From Bacteriovoracales bacterium (lineage in GTDB: Bacteria; Bdellovibrionota; Bacteriovoracia; Bacteriovoracales; Bacteriovoracaceae): DNA of 8,675 nucleotides. Shown here piece after piece: positions 6,985 to 8,675 of the stretch (the first letter of the stretch is position 1; each line of letters begins with the position of its first letter). The stretch covers positions 1 to 8,675 of the forward strand of contig SKGZ01000075.1 of assembly GCA_007117175.1 (NCBI GenBank), in the 5' to 3' direction. The position numbers were made by a program, and so were the translations under genes. The notes under the pieces were generated by a model that worked only from the letters and a program-made list of their open reading frames with translations, searched no databases and was not told where the DNA came from.

Positions 6985-8306
6985 TGGCAAACCTCAGGGT
7001 TGAGCACAAAATTTTGTTTCAAGTAATCAAGAGAGGCTTTTTGATTAAAGCTCTCATCAAGAAAAAGATAATTGGTCTGTGGGTAGTCATGGCTGGCATT
7101 TAATTTTTGACAATCTTCACTGGAGCCAACTAGTAAGAGCACATGATCTTTGGGCAGCTTCTCATGACTGTACTGGCAAATATTGGCAGCAAAAAGAGAA
7201 AAGAAATTATAAAGACTATTTAATCTTTGGAAATTTTGAGATTGAGGATTAATGATAGAGTAATAGATAGGCTTAAGCTTGATCTTACCTCGCAAACACT
7301 GCAGTCTAAAGTTTTCAAAACTAGCACTATTCACCCAACTAGGAACTTGTTGGAAAGTCTGAACTTCTGCTTCCAAATCATTATAATAAGAATTGACTCC
7401 ACAAAGAATCCTTTCTCGATTATTAATTTTTTCGCGGCAGCTAGCCTGAAAACTAAGTCGTCTGTTTGGCATTTCAGTTTGTAAAAAATCATCAATATGA
7501 TTCTGATGAGCTTGAACCTGTTTGAAAATTTCTTCAGCATAACCAAGTGTAAGAATCTCAAAAGAGTAGGCTCCGGCCACAGGATCAATGCTCTGTTGCA
7601 AATGGGCCTCGTGTTCAAAAACACGAAAATTCATATGAGCAATGCGCAAAGAATGCAAGGATTTTTCAGAGTGTAAAAAGTCGTGAGGTAAAACCTCCAC
7701 AAAATCAGCCCCTGCTAAAAAGCTAGAGTAAAGAGCAGAGCAAGTTCTTAATAGATTCACATGGCTATCAAAGTAAGTTTGATGCCAAGGAGCCTGTTTA
7801 AGGTAGAAAAGATCGCGAATAGAATCATCTGCTCGTAGCTGAAATAACACTTCTTTTAACGCCCTTAACATGGCCACTTGACTGACTAGCTCTGCTTGTA
7901 AAGGTAGTGCTATCACAAAAGGATCTTTCTGTCCTTGCTGCATTTTTTTTAAAACATTTAAAACAGTATAAACCCCTTGATCGATGAGTGAGCATTGCTT
8001 ATCAGGGGCAATAAGCTCATCTAGATAATGATAATGTTTTTTCTGATAAACAATTTTTTGATTTTTAAGCACTAATTGATCATCAGAAGCTAGCTCAGAG
8101 TATTTTTCATTGACCATCAAACAATCGAGTGACCAATCCATTTTTTGCCAATAAGCATAGTCCTCATCATCGAGAATACTCATCAATAATTGAATTTTTT
8201 TAGGCCAATTTTTTTGAAGCGAAAGAAAGACAGGAAGCTTATCAATTTTTTCCAGGGGCCGAAACTTAATCTCGCAGCAATTGTATTGATTCTTCAAATC
8301 AGGCAT
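6981..8306 (-). CDS. mutA: Methylmalonyl-CoA mutase small subunit, shortened and divergent
   Basis: The protein has 441 residues from the ATG at 8306-8304, chosen because AAAGG (8316-8320) lies 9 bases upstream; a TTG two codons earlier would be only 3 bases from it. The small subunit is a catalytically inactive copy of the mutase fold that pairs with MutB. Kinship shows in [19 protein letters not shown] (187-205), in [15 protein letters not shown] (239-253, like the DPxGGS..VE segment of MutB) and in [12 protein letters not shown] (299-310, like IVGVNSY in MutB). The first ~90 residues fit the usual N-terminal part. Known small subunits are about 610-640 residues, so 170-200 are missing. The barrel region before residue 130 is compressed, and the C-terminal stretch after ~345 is a short remnant of the B12-like domain, without DxHxxG, as is normal for this subunit. 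It overlaps mutB by four bases (ATGA) and lies 18 bases after the methyltransferase-like gene. The reading frame is intact, so this is reduction rather than a pseudogene. Confidence 0.85.
   Translation of the reverse strand: MPDLKNQYNCCEIKFRPLEKIDKLPVFLSLQKNWPKKIQLLMSILDDEDYAYWQKMDWSLDCLMVNEKYSELASDDQLVLKNQKIVYQKKHYHYLDELIAPDKQCSLIDQGVYTVLNVLKKMQQGQKDPFVIALPLQAELVSQVAMLRALKEVLFQLRADDSIRDLFYLKQAPWHQTYFDSHVNLLRTCSALYSSFLAGADFVEVLPHDFLHSEKSLHSLRIAHMNFRVFEHEAHLQQSIDPVAGAYSFEILTLGYAEEIFKQVQAHQNHIDDFLQTEMPNRRLSFQASCREKINNRERILCGVNSYYNDLEAEVQTFQQVPSWVNSASFENFRLQCLRGKIKLKPIYYSIINPQSQNFQRLNSLYNFFSLFAANICQYSHEKLPKDHVLLLVGSSEDCQKLNASHDYPQTNYLFLDESFNQKASLDYLKQNFVLNPEVCQ
6991..6995 (-). promoter_or_regulatory. 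Ribosome binding site that sets the mutB start
   Basis: On the minus strand this reads GAGGT and lies inside the last codons of mutA, 6 bases before the ATG at 6984. It favours that ATG over the in-frame TTG at 6990, which it would touch directly. Confidence 0.7.
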
Positions 8307-8315
8307 AAGCAAACA

Positions 8316-8320
8316 CCTTT
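8316..8320 (-). promoter_or_regulatory. Ribosome binding site that sets the mutA start
   Basis: On the minus strand this reads AAAGG, within the 18-base gap after the upstream gene. It is 9 bases before the ATG at 8306 and only 3 bases before a TTG at 8312, so the ATG is preferred. Confidence 0.65.
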
Positions 8321-8324
8321 ATGA

Positions 8325-8675
8325 TTATTTCAAAGCAGCAATATAACAAACCCAAGACAAGCAGTTCTCCTCAGACTCGGTAGGCAAAAACTCTCCATTA
8401 CCTCCATCTGAGTCGTCATCATCACCTTCCCAATAAACAATAGTTTTCTTAAAGCCTACTTCTTCAAGAATTTCTCTTAACTCAGGAATAAACCAAAAAC
8501 GCCAATCATAACTAAAAACACGCTCCACCTTCTTACCCTTCTTGGGTTTAAAGTGAATATAGAATTGACAGTGATTAGTAATGGCATCAAAATAATCACA
8601 ATCCCAATAATAGGTAAAATCATCGTACTCAGTACTTTCTTCCATCACAGTTTGGCTTGCAGGTCCTCCAAAAAT
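8325..8675 (-). CDS. SAM-dependent methyltransferase-like protein, C-terminal part (5' end outside window)
   Basis: The frame is open from the window edge to TAA at 8327-8325, giving 116 residues. A GTG at 8648 is internal, because the nine codons before it (IFGGPASQT) continue the protein. The sequence resembles the C-terminal half of a family of class I SAM-dependent methyltransferases: GGP, then E..EYDDFTYYWDCDYFD, then CQFYIHFKPKKGKK, then FSYDWRFWFIPELREILEEVGF (the last strand-helix unit), then VYWEGDDDD and GNGEF. The SAM-binding GxGxG region would lie in the missing N-terminal part, so the catalytic assignment rests on resemblance to C-terminal signatures only. The substrate is unknown. 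It is rich in aromatic residues and Asp/Glu, with an acidic run near residues 84-90. It precedes mutA by only 18 bases, which suggests it belongs to the mutase transcript; a link to cobalamin or acyl-CoA metabolism is speculative. Confidence 0.65.
   Translation of the reverse strand: MFGGPASQTVMEESTEYDDFTYYWDCDYFDAITNHCQFYIHFKPKKGKKVERVFSYDWRFWFIPELREILEEVGFKKTIVYWEGDDDDSDGGNGEFLPTESEENCLSWVCYIAALK

Noticed and set aside
6724..7026. Open frame on the + strand across the mutA/mutB junction, and others opposite or within mutA and mutB (7227-7484, 7331-7624, 6672-6923)
   Set aside because: They are shadows of well-supported mutase genes, with no family features.

Overview
The window is about 8.7 kb of AT-rich (roughly 40% GC by eye), tightly packed bacterial chromosome. 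The methylmalonyl-CoA mutase genes, the SlyD-type isomerase, the RelE/XRE toxin-antitoxin remnant and the adenosine-deaminase-like enzyme together suggest a Gram-negative proteobacterium-like host. A low-GC relative of Bdellovibrio/Bacteriovorax is my best guess, but this is an inference from gene style and has not been tested against a database.

Left part, + strand (1-2810). The window opens inside a DsbA-fold / 2-hydroxychromene-2-carboxylate isomerase-like gene whose 5' end lies outside. An unusual 547-residue member of the adenosine/AMP deaminase superfamily follows 18 bases later. Next is a single-gene unit with its own promoter, a near-perfect Shine-Dalgarno and a clear rho-independent terminator; it encodes a small, apparently exported four-cysteine protein that I do not recognise.

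Middle part (2811-3428). This holds a degraded type II toxin-antitoxin locus. A strong sigma70-like promoter with a palindrome over its -10 box drives an internally deleted RelE-family toxin, of which only the first 18 codons and about the last 25 remain, in different frames. Behind it is an intact 104-residue XRE-type antitoxin. The toxin is dead and the antitoxin survives as a likely autoregulated orphan.

Right part, - strand (3425-8675). One long block reads leftwards: the C-terminal part of a SAM-dependent-methyltransferase-like gene, methylmalonyl-CoA mutase small subunit (mutA, strongly shortened and divergent), large catalytic subunit (mutB, with the substrate and B12 residues kept), the G-protein chaperone meaB, and slyD. 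The first four genes are separated by 18 bases or overlap by 4 and 20 bases, so they look like a translationally coupled operon. MutA/MutB would interconvert (R)-methylmalonyl-CoA and succinyl-CoA using adenosylcobalamin, linking propionyl-CoA breakdown to the TCA cycle, and MeaB would load and protect the cofactor. The slyD stop codon overlaps the antitoxin stop codon by four bases, with no terminator between the convergent genes.

The points most worth following are the reduced small mutase subunit, the toxin deletion that leaves an antitoxin under an intact promoter, and the atypical active site of the deaminase-like enzyme. I saw no clearly new defence or mobile system. There are no tRNA or rRNA genes, CRISPR arrays or insertion sequences.
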